Below, one piece after another: positions 1 to 7,933 of a DNA stretch of 44,338 nucleotides. How positions within the stretch are numbered: the stretch's first letter is position 1; every line of letters starts with the position of its first letter. The DNA is from CAWHPS01 sp963831235 (lineage in GTDB: Bacteria; Fibrobacterota; OXYB2-FULL-49-7; JAEUSG01). The notes beneath the pieces are model-generated. The model had not been told where the DNA came from. It searched no databases and saw only the letters and a list, made by a program, of their open reading frames with translations. The position numbers and the translations under genes are program-made. Where the stretch lies: positions 1 through 44,338 of the forward strand of contig CAWHPS010000045.1 in the NCBI GenBank assembly GCA_963831235.1. The letters are read 5' to 3'.

Positions 1-15
1 CGACCGGAAAACGCA
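1..15. mobile_element. Terminal fragment of an IS21-type element
   Basis: The first 15 bases match the right terminus of the complete IS21-type element at 26653-29279 (both end CCGGAAAACGCA). Sequence similarity stops immediately after. The window therefore opens at the end of another copy of that insertion sequence, most of which lies outside. Confidence 0.7.
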
Positions 16-37
16 ATGTTGTTGATTTCGGAATATC

Positions 38-130
38 TTCCTTCTTTCTAATCTCAAATTCCTTGAAAATTTAATACTCCGTGAACTCCGTATTATTGCA
101 TTTTCGGAATTTGAGATTAGAAAGAAGGAA
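38..130. repeat. 25-bp perfect inverted repeat
   Basis: Bases 38-62 and 106-130 are perfect inverted copies (arm begins TTCCTTCTTTCTAATCTC) separated by 43 bases. The loop contains a second small inverted repeat, AATAC/GTATT. It could be a cruciform-forming site or a terminator-like hairpin. It abuts the IS21-type end but is not part of it, because the complete copy lacks it. Confidence 0.75.
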
Positions 131-565
131 TTTCTAGAATTCCGTTTCAACATCTCAAGAGATAAGCTTATCCATGACAGGCCAAGCAGGTTCTGTGCCA
201 CTCGCTCTTTGAAATTTAGAAACAGGGAAAACACAAAAAAAAGTCCTTTCACCCACCCAAAAAAAGGATGGGAAGTTGGTTGAAGTTAAGGCTCGCGAGC
301 CAACATTAATATAACAACCAGCTGTGACAAAAGATGTCATACTACGAAAATAAATCTTTTGTTGGCCCCGCTACCAACGTTTTCAAGGCGTGCCCTTCGG
401 GCCGACACCACAGCCGTTTCGTAATGTGGGACGGGGAACATTACGAAGCGTGTGCTGGCACAAAAAAGACAGATGGATGTAGCGTTTTCAATAAATAAAT
501 CTTTATCCATCTGTTGCATTTTGTCTTTTTTTGTGCCAGCGCTGTGGTGGAGTGTGGCCTATTGT
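131..565. other. Intergenic stretch, possible remnant cassette
   Basis: No convincing gene is seen. Bases 463-487 and 508-545 form an imperfect inverted repeat (GCTGGCACAAAAAAGAC and its complement), and 400-455 holds a hairpin with arms TTCGTAATGT/ACATTACGAA. The right flank carries the AAAGACAAAA leader motif seen (on the minus strand) next to the other cassettes. This may be a gene-less or eroded cassette; I could not find a matching left boundary box. Confidence 0.35.
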
Positions 566-823
566 GCACAACGTCCCGCGCCATGCCGAAGTTGCGACCC
601 TGCCTGACGGTCACGGACACCGCACAAAGTGCCTGATTTGTGTGCATGGACGTGACGGTGCCGTGGGACACAGCCGGAGTGAGCGCCGGCATCTCGCGTA
701 AATGGCGACGCGAACGAAGGCTGTGCCGCCGGATGGACAGGGTTGCAATTTGGGCGAATGAAACCAAAGACTCCATAATATTATTTGTTTTGGTTGAATG
801 AGCTGGCATGGCGCTGGTTGGGT
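566..823. repeat. Long attC-like site 1
   Basis: Outer boxes are GCACAAC (566-572) and GTTGGGT (817-823). Next inside, GCGCCATGCC pairs with GGCATGGCGC. The 258-bp length is identical to the site at 6673-6930, and the internal sequence is closely similar to it, but the pairing arms differ between the two sites while remaining complementary within each. A further internal pair is GTTGCGACCCTG / CAGGGTTGCAAT. Confidence 0.75.
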
Positions 824-862
824 GTAGTTTGCCAACCCCTGTCTTTTTCTTAGCACGCGGTC

Positions 863-1138
863 TTAAACCACTTGAAGCTTAAGCTCTCTTCCAATGGCTT
901 GGGTAAATTTCTCAATTGTTGAAAGTCTTATATCTTCTGCATGATTTTCAATTCTTGAAATTGCCGTTTTTTTGGTATGCAGTTTATGTGCGACTTCTTC
1001 TTGCGTAAGTCCTGATTCTTCGCGGGCAAGTTTCAAGATTGCACCTATCTTAAAATCTTTGTAGCCAAGTTCAAATGAATTTGCGAAAGACTTACTCTTT
1101 TTCTTTCTCTTTTCTATGTATTTTTCAAGATCATCCAT
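863..1138 (-). CDS. XRE-family antitoxin (HigA-like)
   Basis: This 91-residue protein has a helix-turn-helix in its centre (residues about 30-80), with the typical GLTQEEVAHKL and KTAISRIENHAEDI segments of Xre/Cro repressors. It follows the toxin gene by 4 bp in the same direction, the usual order of HigBA systems. In that family the antitoxin binds the toxin and represses the operon. The pair fills one integron cassette (817-1590), a common home for toxin-antitoxin genes because they stabilise arrays. The N-terminal 30 residues are lysine-rich. No frameshift is seen. The family call is firm; the exact subfamily is not. Confidence 0.85.
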   Translation of the reverse strand: MDDLEKYIEKRKKKSKSFANSFELGYKDFKIGAILKLAREESGLTQEEVAHKLHTKKTAISRIENHAEDIRLSTIEKFTQAIGRELKLQVV

Positions 1139-1142
1139 TTGT

Positions 1143-1490
1143 TTATCTCCTTCTATTTAAATGTTCGGATTTCCTTGCTTCCGCTAATTCAATTTCAGTG
1201 CGTGGAGTGTCTTGTGATTTCTTTTGAAAGCCATTTGTAAAAATCACTGTAGATCTTTCCATATAGAATCCCAGTATTCTAAATATGTTGCCAGCAATTA
1301 TTATCCTTGCTTCCCAGATTCCGTCAGTGTTTACGAGCTTTTTAAAATAGCATGTTGGAACTCTATCCATTTCCTTAACGAGTTTCAGAACCCATAAGAT
1401 TTTCTCGACTTGCTTGTCAGATAAACTGTCAAGAAAATCTTGAACCGGAGAGGCACCTGAATGAGTTTTATAGAAATCAATAGTTCGCAT
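1143..1490 (-). CDS. HigB/Gp49-like RelE-superfamily toxin
   Basis: This 115-residue protein has the features of the phage-derived Gp49-like/HigB family (PF05973): an N-terminal SPVQDFLDSLSDKQVEKI helix, a central strand segment GIWEARIIIAGNIFRILGFY and a late TNGFQKKSQDTPRTEIELA motif. Family members are ribosome-dependent mRNA nucleases that inhibit translation. Start ATG at 1490 has no obvious Shine-Dalgarno but lies directly beside the GTTAAC repeats at 1499-1516, which probably form the operator. It is the first gene of the two-gene cassette. Confidence 0.85.
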   Translation of the reverse strand: MRTIDFYKTHSGASPVQDFLDSLSDKQVEKILWVLKLVKEMDRVPTCYFKKLVNTDGIWEARIIIAGNIFRILGFYMERSTVIFTNGFQKKSQDTPRTEIELAEARKSEHLNRRR

Positions 1491-1498
1491 GTTATTAA

Positions 1499-1522
1499 GT
1501 TAACATATTGGTTAACATGTTT
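1499..1522 (-). promoter_or_regulatory. Probable toxin-antitoxin operator
   Basis: Two copies of the palindrome GTTAAC (1499-1504 and 1511-1516), 12 bp apart, followed by AACATGTT, lie just upstream of the toxin start. This is the arrangement expected for autorepression by the HTH antitoxin. Inferred from position and symmetry only. Confidence 0.5.
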
Positions 1523-1583
1523 TCAAGTATTTTTGTTTTTGCTTTTGTCTTTCCGCGTGCTGTCTTTGGGGTTGGCAAATTAC

Positions 1584-1747
1584 ACACAACGTTCAGGCTA
1601 TGTAAAGTGGCCGCCTCTATAATGACATGAGCGCCGCAGGACGCGAATGACACACCACCAGTCCAGCGGCCATTTTGGTCGAACAAGCACGGGAATTCCA
1701 TATTTAAATATTCCCGTGCTTGTGAGCTACATAGCCGTTTGTTGAAC
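1584..1747. repeat. Long attC-like site 2, interrupted at its right box
   Basis: The left box ACACAAC (1584-1590) and inner arms GGCTATGTA / TACATAGCC define the site. The right box now reads GTTGAAC because the IS91-like element begins at 1742. The box expected from complementarity is GTTGTGT, and this is exactly what remains at the far side of the element (4317-4323), so the original site can be rebuilt. A hairpin GCACGGGAAT/ATTCCCGTGC lies near its right side, where other sites carry an AT-rich hairpin. Confidence 0.75.
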
Positions 1748-1895
1748 AAATCCGCTTCGCGGAAGCCATAATCATATCGTCAATATAATTTACTGCTGCT
1801 TCTCCTGACAAATACCGTTTAAGACTATCGCATAACGAGGAAACTGTCGAAAACCTTATTGTGTATCACCATCAACCCACAAAAAGGAGGTCTTC

Positions 1896-2750
1896 ATGTC
1901 TCTGGCTCGTCAGCAATTTATCGAAAAGCTCAAGCTCAAAGGTCGCTCGGACGTCACCATCAAAGATTATGTTTTAAACGTTTCTCTCTGTGCCCGGCAT
2001 TTTAATCGGTCACCGCTGGAACTGACACACGAAGACATCGGCCGCTATCTTCTGCATTTGAAAGATGTCAAGCATAATACCCCAAAGACCATCAACCAGG
2101 TGTTCTACAGTCTCCGGAGCTTCTACCGGAATCTCATGCCAGGCAGCGCCATCATGGATGGTTACGGGCGCATGAAGGAGCCGGTCAAAATTCCCAAGGT
2201 GTTGAGTAAAGAAGAGGTGGAGACGCTGGTAAATTCCTGCACGGATCTGAAGACCAAAGCAGTGATCGCTGTTCTGTATTCTTCCGGTATCCGACTATCC
2301 GAGTGTGCAGCGCTCAAAATCGCCGATGTGGACAAACATCGGATGGTCTTGCGCATTGTCCACGGAAAGGGCGGTAAAGAACGGTTTGCAGTGCTTTCTG
2401 AGCGGGCCCGCCTTCTGCTTCGCGACTATTATCGTATGTTCAGACCCAAATACTGGCTCTTTGAAAACCGACGGCATACCCGTCCGCTGGACAGGCGCCA
2501 GATTGAACGGATTGTCCAAGTCGCCGGCCAAGTGGCTGGAATAGAAAAGAATGTTACTCCGCATATTCTCCGTCATTCATTTGCCACGCATATGCTGGAG
2601 TCCGGCAAGCCCCTTCAGGGAATACAAGTCCTTATGGGCCATTCCACCATCCGCTCCACAGTCCGGTATACCCATGTCAGTTCCAAACTGTTAAACTCCA
2701 TGGGCAGTCCGTTTGACGAAAAGAAACCGGAGAACAGGAGGCCGTCATGA
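1896..2750 (+). CDS. Tyrosine recombinase of IS91-like element, copy 1
   Basis: This 284-residue phage-integrase-type recombinase has an N-terminal SAM-like core-binding domain (about 1-90) and a C-terminal catalytic domain. Visible active-site residues are Arg in SSGIRLSE, Lys in HGKGGKER, HILRH (His-x-x-Arg), GHS, and the nucleophile Tyr in VRYTHVS. It lacks the extra segment between boxes II and III that marks integron integrases, so it is not a standard IntI. A strong AAAAAGGAGG precedes the start. Its stop overlaps the transposase start (ATGA). Copy 1 has Arg at residue 18 where copy 2 has Leu. Tyrosine recombinases are known upstream of some IS91-family transposases; their role is unclear, and here cassette-type recombination is a plausible job. 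Confidence 0.9.
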   Translation: MSLARQQFIEKLKLKGRSDVTIKDYVLNVSLCARHFNRSPLELTHEDIGRYLLHLKDVKHNTPKTINQVFYSLRSFYRNLMPGSAIMDGYGRMKEPVKIPKVLSKEEVETLVNSCTDLKTKAVIAVLYSSGIRLSECAALKIADVDKHRMVLRIVHGKGGKERFAVLSERARLLLRDYYRMFRPKYWLFENRRHTRPLDRRQIERIVQVAGQVAGIEKNVTPHILRHSFATHMLESGKPLQGIQVLMGHSTIRSTVRYTHVSSKLLNSMGSPFDEKKPENRRPS

Positions 2751-3973
2751 ATAAACCCGATGTTGCGGAGATATTCCGCATAGGATTTGAGGATTATGTG
2801 AAATCTTCAGGACCTCTACCGTATGACTATTACAAAGTCGCTCATGACATCATGTCTTGCAGGACGGAAGAACTCGGAGGCCATGTTGACCGATGTGATG
2901 CGTGCGAAAAAGAAAGAATACAGTATAATTCCTGCTGCAACCGCCATTGTCCACAGTGTCAGACCCTGGCCCGTGTCAAATGGGTTAATCAGAGAATAGA
3001 GGAACTTCTGCCCGTGCCGTATTTCCATGCCGTGTTCACGTTGCCCAGTGAACTTAACCCATTTTTCCTGCGCAACAAGAAATCCTGCTATTCCCTGCTG
3101 TTTGATACGGTCAAGGAAACATTGGCTGCATTGTCCGCTGACGGTAAACTATTGGGCGCTCGTACCGGTTTTATTCTTGTCATGCATACATGGGGACAAA
3201 ACCTGATGGATCATCCGCATATACACTGCATTATCCCGGGAGGAGGCATAGTCGATAACGGCAAATGGAAAGATTGTCGGGGCAAGTTTCTGTTTCCAGT
3301 CCGTGTGATGTCCGCACTGTTCAGAGGTAAATTCATGGACGCCTTCAAATCCGGTGTCAAGGACAAAACCATTGAATTCCACGGCGAACTCTCAGAATAT
3401 AATATGCCAGGTAAATTTCAGAAACTGGTGAATAACCTCTACAGCAAGAAATGGGTTGTTTATATCAAAGAGCCTTTTGCCAACCCGCAAGCGGTTGTCC
3501 GATATCTGGGCCACTATACCCATCGCATCGCCATCTCCAATAGCCGTATCCTGTCCATTAAGGACGGGAAGGTCTCTTTTCTATGGAAGGATTACGCCGA
3601 CAACAGCAAAAAGAAAGTCATGAGTCTCCCGATTGCTGAATTCATACGGCGTTTTCTTCTGCATGTCGTGCCGCATGGATTTATGCGCATCCGGCATTAT
3701 GGAATTCTCGGTAATCGGTGCAAAGCCAAAATGCTGGAACAATGCAGAAAACTACTGGCAGAGCAGGCCGGAAAAACGGTGGAGCCGGAGGCTGTTGATG
3801 AAAAAGAAAAAAAGGAAAAGAAAGAATGGCATGAGGTCATTCAAGCGCTCACCGGCAAAGACCCCAGGATTTGTCCGTTTTGCGGCAAAGGGCTTATGGT
3901 GGAGGTCAGGGAAATTCCAAAACGGAAAAGAACGCGGAGACGGATGGAAGATAGTGTCGAATTGCAAAATTAG
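2747..3973 (+). CDS. IS91-family (HUH, Y2) transposase, copy 1
   Basis: This 408-residue protein has an N-terminal zinc-binding region with paired cysteines (RCDAC, NSCCNRHCPQC, residues about 48-72), an HUH-type metal site HPHIHCI (about 155-161) and a catalytic tyrosine region VVRYLGHYTHR (about 246-256), the layout of IS91/IS801 transposases that work by rolling-circle replication. The C-terminus is highly charged and contains a second CPFC zinc motif. It overlaps the recombinase gene by 4 bp, implying translational coupling. The sequence is full length and intact. Confidence 0.93.
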   Translation: MNKPDVAEIFRIGFEDYVKSSGPLPYDYYKVAHDIMSCRTEELGGHVDRCDACEKERIQYNSCCNRHCPQCQTLARVKWVNQRIEELLPVPYFHAVFTLPSELNPFFLRNKKSCYSLLFDTVKETLAALSADGKLLGARTGFILVMHTWGQNLMDHPHIHCIIPGGGIVDNGKWKDCRGKFLFPVRVMSALFRGKFMDAFKSGVKDKTIEFHGELSEYNMPGKFQKLVNNLYSKKWVVYIKEPFANPQAVVRYLGHYTHRIAISNSRILSIKDGKVSFLWKDYADNSKKKVMSLPIAEFIRRFLLHVVPHGFMRIRHYGILGNRCKAKMLEQCRKLLAEQAGKTVEPEAVDEKEKKEKKEWHEVIQALTGKDPRICPFCGKGLMVEVREIPKRKRTRRRMEDSVELQN

Positions 3974-4231
3974 TCGGCGTTGATTCGTTTGCACCGGTGA
4001 AAGGGCAGGTTTTTTGCGTCTCATGTAAGGCGCATGGGCTTTGCCTTGCCTGTTTAAGAGAAAATGAAAGGTTGCATGATGTCTGGTGAGTCACAAAAAG
4101 CGCGTTATGTTGGTTCTCGTTTGAACAATGCAGAGATGCTTCAGTTCGTATCCTTCAATTCCGGTGTTTTAGGGAAAAACCCCCAAAGCAAAACACATAT
4201 ATAATGTAGCGGCTGAACCCCACTCGGATTC

Positions 4232-4323
4232 GTTCAACACGTTCTTTATAAAGTGGCGCCGAAAGCGCAGTCATGGGATTGGGTATCTGCATGCCACTTC
4301 ATAAAGAACCCATAGTGTTGTGT
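4232..4323 (+). repeat. Short attC-like site at the right end of element copy 1
   Basis: The 92-bp palindrome has outer boxes GTTCAAC (4232-4238) and GTTGTGT (4317-4323). Inside, a 17-bp arm GTTCTTTATAAAGTGGC pairs with its complement with one mismatch. GTTCAAC is the exact complement of GTTGAAC, the box formed at the element's left end, as expected if element and site form one circularisable cassette. It is shorter than the 164-271 bp sites of the neighbouring cassettes and falls in the ordinary attC size range. Confidence 0.75.
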
Positions 4324-4494
4324 GCAGTGCTGCCAGCGATGCCTTTCGTCTTTTGTCTTTGATTGCCAGCGCGTCTTGTGCTTCCGCGCCATGGACGGCG
4401 CGGGAGCACTCTTTATTGAATCCTAAATTAATCTTGGTTTTCAAAAATAAACTCTATAATTTGATTTGTTTGTATTCCTTGCTTGTAAATCTTG

Positions 4495-5212
4495 CTAACA
4501 TCCTCTTGAATGGAACCAGAGGGTTAAATCTTTCGATTTGCTATGAGCTGGTATCCAACCTTGTATTGGTGTTATGCTGTTATCTTTTTTTCCACAATCA
4601 TCTTCAATCGGTAATTGAATTTTAATCCAAAGCTCGCTATTTACGAGCTTGCTTGTTATAACATGCACAGCAGTTTCTGGTCGTACGCGAGTTACTTGTT
4701 TTGCACCTTCGTTTGGGAGTTGCCAGACCCTGCCATCCCATGCGTTGGTGAGATAAGGTGTGTGCGAGGTAAATAGCTTTATGAGGGACAGAAATGTATT
4801 ATCACCTGATGCTAAAACCCATCCATATCCATTTTCCAATCGAATTTTGTACCAATCTTTATGTTTTTCAAAGACAATGACCGCAGGATTTTCGTAATCA
4901 TATTCTTCCGAAGGAAGTTTTTCAATAATCGAGTTATCAGAATCTGTGAACGCATACATTTAGCCCTTCACATCCGCCTTCTTTAGGGAAGGCCCACATT
5001 TTATCAACGCGTATGGTTGCTATGGGAGTTTTAGAGTTAGATATTGGAAAGACAGGAATTTCTTTGGGTTCAAACTTTTTGCAAGGGGCATCCCCGAATA
5101 CTTGTGGCATTGTTAGGAGGCCAATAATTGACTCACCATCTATCTTTTCGGTACCGTTAACAAAAGAAAATAATGCGAAAAGAAAAGCTGTGATGATAAA
5201 TGTTGTTTTCAT
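4495..5212 (-). pseudogene. Secreted SH3-like protein, frameshifted
   Basis: The chosen start (ATG at 5212) gives a signal peptide (KTTFIITAFLFALFSFVNG). The reading frame then runs through IGLLTMPQVFGDAPCKKF to WAFPKEGGCEGLNV and stops at 4937. The adjacent frame continues without a gap of meaning as YAFTDSDNSIIEKLPSEEYDYE and WYKIRLENGYGWV, typical of a bacterial SH3-like fold, to 4495. A one-base loss near 4955 explains the break. The combined product would be about 240 residues. It fills one cassette whose two ends carry matching inverted arms (4317-4338 and 5449-5470). Function is unknown; the frameshift could also be a sequencing error. Confidence 0.65.
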
Positions 5213-5463
5213 GTCGTTTTCCCTCTCTTTTGGAAACATTGATTTGTTGAGTGGACGTTATCATTTGAAATAAGATTCAGAGCTAAAATACCAAATTGGA
5301 TTGTAGCGCTTAAAGGGTTGTGTTTTAAGTGTATAAATATTTTTAGCATTTGTGATTTGGTGACTTAAAAAGCATCTTTGTCTTGGCCGCCACGACGGCG
5401 GCCTGCCTTTTGTCTTTCGCGCTGGCTGCCTTTGGCTATTTTGCCTTTCGCTGGCAGCATTGC

Positions 5464-5693
5464 ACACAGCGTTGGGGCAGCAAGAAGTTGCTTTGAGTGC
5501 CGAGGTGGCCGCCTGGGCCCGTTGAACGACAGGGTTGTGAAGCCCAGGCGGGACGGTGAGCACGCAGTGCCGATAGGACACGACGCGCGAACCGCCGCTA
5601 CCGAGGACACGAAAAGCAATTTGGGTGAAGAGGCGCAAAAAGTCTATCATATTATTGTTTTGCGCCTCTGAACCTTGCTGCCCGTTGTTGTAA
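5464..5693. repeat. Long attC-like site 3
   Basis: Outer boxes are ACACAGC (5464-5470) and GTTGTAA (5687-5693), both slightly off the RYYYAAC/GTTRRRY consensus. Inner arms are GGCAGCAAG / CTTGCTGCC. It shares with the other long sites a GAAGT after the left arm and an AT-rich hairpin (TTTTGCGCCTC region around 5635-5670) before the right arm. It separates the SH3-like cassette from the panB cassette. Confidence 0.7.
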
Positions 5694-5808
5694 GATGTGC
5701 CTGCCGGATGCCTTTTGATTTGGGCGCGCTCTTCAATTCCATTTTGTAATTAATTCTTCTTTTGTAATTTAGATTCGGTTCTGATGTCTTTGGCCATTTT
5801 GTATTTTT

Positions 5809-6609
5809 CTAAATAATTTTCTTGAATTCTTTAAACTCTTCTGCTTTTATTCGAAAACCATGATTTCTTTGCGGATATTCACCTGTTGAAACATCCTTCA
5901 TGAATTTATTTGCCGCATCAATTGTTCGCTCATAAAAACTGTCATATCTTTTAGCGAATCGATAGGGCATATTGTACCATCCAACAATATCTGTAAACAC
6001 TAAAACTTGCCCATCGGTATACTTTCCTGAACCGATACCAATTGTTGGAATTGCGAGATTTGACGATATTTCTTTTGCGACATCTTCAGGGATACATTCA
6101 AATACAATTCCACAAGCTCCAGCATCTTGGAGAGAAATAGCGTCTTTAAACAACTTTTTAGCTTCAACAGCAAGCGCACCAACAACTGCTCGCTTCTCCT
6201 GTTTTGCCAGTTGTGGCTGAAAACCTATGTGAGCCATTACCGGAATGTCATTTTTGACAATTTCGGATACTATGGACGCGATTTCTTTGCCACCTTCAAG
6301 TTTAATGATATCAGCACCTTTTTGCTTCAATTGTCGAGCATTGGTGAGACCAGAAGAAATATCGTTATAGGTTGAATATGGCATATCAACCATAATCAGC
6401 TTTTGAGTCACGCCTTTCCTAACCGCTTTCAAATGATGAGTCATGTCATGCATAGTTACTTCTAATTCTGATCGATAGCCAAGAATATTTGTGCCTAAAG
6501 AATCTCCAACAAAAATGATGTCTATGTTGCTATTGTCAAGTGCTCTCGCAGATGGAAAGTCATAGCATGTTAAAACTGTTATTTTGTGATTAGGGTCTTT
6601 TTTTATCAT
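5809..6609 (-). CDS. panB: 3-methyl-2-oxobutanoate hydroxymethyltransferase (PanB)
   Basis: PanB transfers a one-carbon unit from methylene-tetrahydrofolate to ketoisovalerate, making ketopantoate for pantothenate and CoA. The 266-residue product has the normal length for the family. It shows the Mg-binding VGDSLG and VDMPYS segments, MAHIGFQPQ, the catalytic Glu in IVFECIPEDVAKEI, and GIGSG. I chose the ATG at 6609 (GGGAAA ribosome site 8 bases upstream) rather than a start 20 codons earlier that would encode a non-homologous lysine-rich leader. It is alone in a cassette bounded by GTTGTAA/TTACAAC boxes. A biosynthetic enzyme is an unusual cassette cargo. Confidence 0.93.
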   Translation of the reverse strand: MIKKDPNHKITVLTCYDFPSARALDNSNIDIIFVGDSLGTNILGYRSELEVTMHDMTHHLKAVRKGVTQKLIMVDMPYSTYNDISSGLTNARQLKQKGADIIKLEGGKEIASIVSEIVKNDIPVMAHIGFQPQLAKQEKRAVVGALAVEAKKLFKDAISLQDAGACGIVFECIPEDVAKEISSNLAIPTIGIGSGKYTDGQVLVFTDIVGWYNMPYRFAKRYDSFYERTIDAANKFMKDVSTGEYPQRNHGFRIKAEEFKEFKKII

Positions 6610-6672
6610 GTATTGTTTCCCTGTTTTATTGTCTTTGCGCGCCCTGTCTTTCGCCTTTCCGGCAGGCATTGC

Positions 6673-6930
6673 TTACAACGGCCCGCACAAGGCCGAAGTT
6701 GCAACCCTGCCTGACGGCCACGGACACCGCACAAAGGAGCCTTTTATAGTGCCTGGATGTGACGGTGCCGTGGGACACAGCCGTAGTGAGCGCCGACACC
6801 CCGCGAAAATGGCGACGCGAACGAAGGCTGTGCCGCCGGATGGACAGGGTTGCAATTTGGGTGAGTGAAACAAAAAAAACCATAATTATATTTGTTTTTG
6901 TTGAACGAACCGGCCTTGTGCTTGTTGAAC
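6673..6930. repeat. Long attC-like site 4
   Basis: The left box TTACAAC (6673-6679) is the exact complement of the GTTGTAA that opens the panB cassette (5687). Inner arms are GCACAAGGCC / GGCCTTGTGC. The right box reads GTTGAAC because IS91-like copy 2 starts at 6925. The interior is closely similar to the site at 566-823. Confidence 0.75.
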
Positions 6931-7078
6931 AAATCCGCTTCGCGGAAGCCATAATCATATAGTCAATATAAATTACTGCTGCTTCTCCTGACAATTTTCG
7001 TTTAAGACTATCGCATAATCAGGAAACTGTCGAAAACCTTTTTGTGTATTACCATCAACCCACAAAAAGGAGGTCTTC

Positions 7079-7933
7079 ATGTCTCTGGCTCGTCAGCAAT
7101 TTATCGAAAAGCTCAAGCTCAAAGGTCTCTCGGACGTCACCATCAAAGATTATGTTTTAAACGTTTCTCTCTGTGCCCGGCATTTTAATCGGTCACCGCT
7201 GGAACTGACACACGAAGACATCGGCCGCTATCTTCTGCATTTGAAAGATGTCAAGCATAATACCCCAAAGACCATCAACCAGGTGTTCTACAGTCTCCGG
7301 AGCTTCTACCGGAATCTCATGCCAGGCAGCGCCATCATGGATGGTTACGGGCGCATGAAGGAGCCGGTCAAAATTCCCAAGGTGTTGAGTAAAGAAGAGG
7401 TGGAGACGCTGGTAAATTCCTGCACGGATCTGAAGACCAAAGCAGTGATCGCTGTTCTGTATTCTTCCGGTATCCGACTATCCGAGTGTGCAGCGCTCAA
7501 AATCGCCGATGTGGACAAACATCGGATGGTCTTGCGCATTGTCCACGGAAAGGGCGGTAAAGAACGGTTTGCAGTGCTTTCTGAGCGGGCCCGCCTTCTG
7601 CTTCGCGACTATTATCGTATGTTCAGACCCAAATACTGGCTCTTTGAAAACCGACGGCATACCCGTCCGCTGGACAGGCGCCAGATTGAACGGATTGTCC
7701 AAGTCGCCGGCCAAGTGGCTGGAATAGAAAAGAATGTTACTCCGCATATTCTCCGTCATTCATTTGCCACGCATATGCTGGAGTCCGGCAAGCCCCTTCA
7801 GGGAATACAAGTCCTTATGGGCCATTCCACCATCCGCTCCACAGTCCGGTATACCCATGTCAGTTCCAAACTGTTAAACTCCATGGGCAGTCCGTTTGAC
7901 GAAAAGAAACCGGAGAACAGGAGGCCGTCATGA
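7079..7933 (+). CDS. Tyrosine recombinase of IS91-like element, copy 2
   Basis: This gene matches the copy at 1896 except for one base that gives Leu instead of Arg at residue 18. All catalytic residues (Arg, Lys, His-x-x-Arg, His, Tyr) are retained, so it should be as active as copy 1. The AAAAAGGAGG ribosome site and the 4-bp overlap with the transposase gene are also preserved. Residue 18 lies in the N-terminal DNA-binding domain, so the change could affect binding rather than catalysis. Confidence 0.9.
   Translation: MSLARQQFIEKLKLKGLSDVTIKDYVLNVSLCARHFNRSPLELTHEDIGRYLLHLKDVKHNTPKTINQVFYSLRSFYRNLMPGSAIMDGYGRMKEPVKIPKVLSKEEVETLVNSCTDLKTKAVIAVLYSSGIRLSECAALKIADVDKHRMVLRIVHGKGGKERFAVLSERARLLLRDYYRMFRPKYWLFENRRHTRPLDRRQIERIVQVAGQVAGIEKNVTPHILRHSFATHMLESGKPLQGIQVLMGHSTIRSTVRYTHVSSKLLNSMGSPFDEKKPENRRPS

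Larger units (their letters stand above)
1742..4317 (+). mobile_element. IS91-like element with tyrosine recombinase, copy 1, as a cassette
   Basis: This 2576-bp unit has the same length and ends as the second copy (6925-9500). It starts TTGAAC after the G of one attC-like box and ends with the G preceding TTGTGT of the next unit. It holds two overlapping genes and a terminal 92-bp attC-like palindrome. A hairpin TCCGC-TTC-GCGGA lies near the left end. Differences from copy 2 cluster in the 150 bp upstream of the first gene (about nine), with one in the coding part and one after it. Confidence 0.85.

Noticed and set aside
441..809. Long reading frames on the minus strand in 441-856 and 6626-6994 with similar products
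   Set aside because: The similarity comes from the conserved interior of the attC-like sites; the frames have no ribosome sites, differ in ends and resemble no protein.
1896..2750. Tyrosine recombinase as the integron integrase IntI
   Set aside because: The extra segment between boxes II and III that defines IntI is missing, the gene lies within a repeated element next to an IS91 transposase, and it is not beside an attI-like site.
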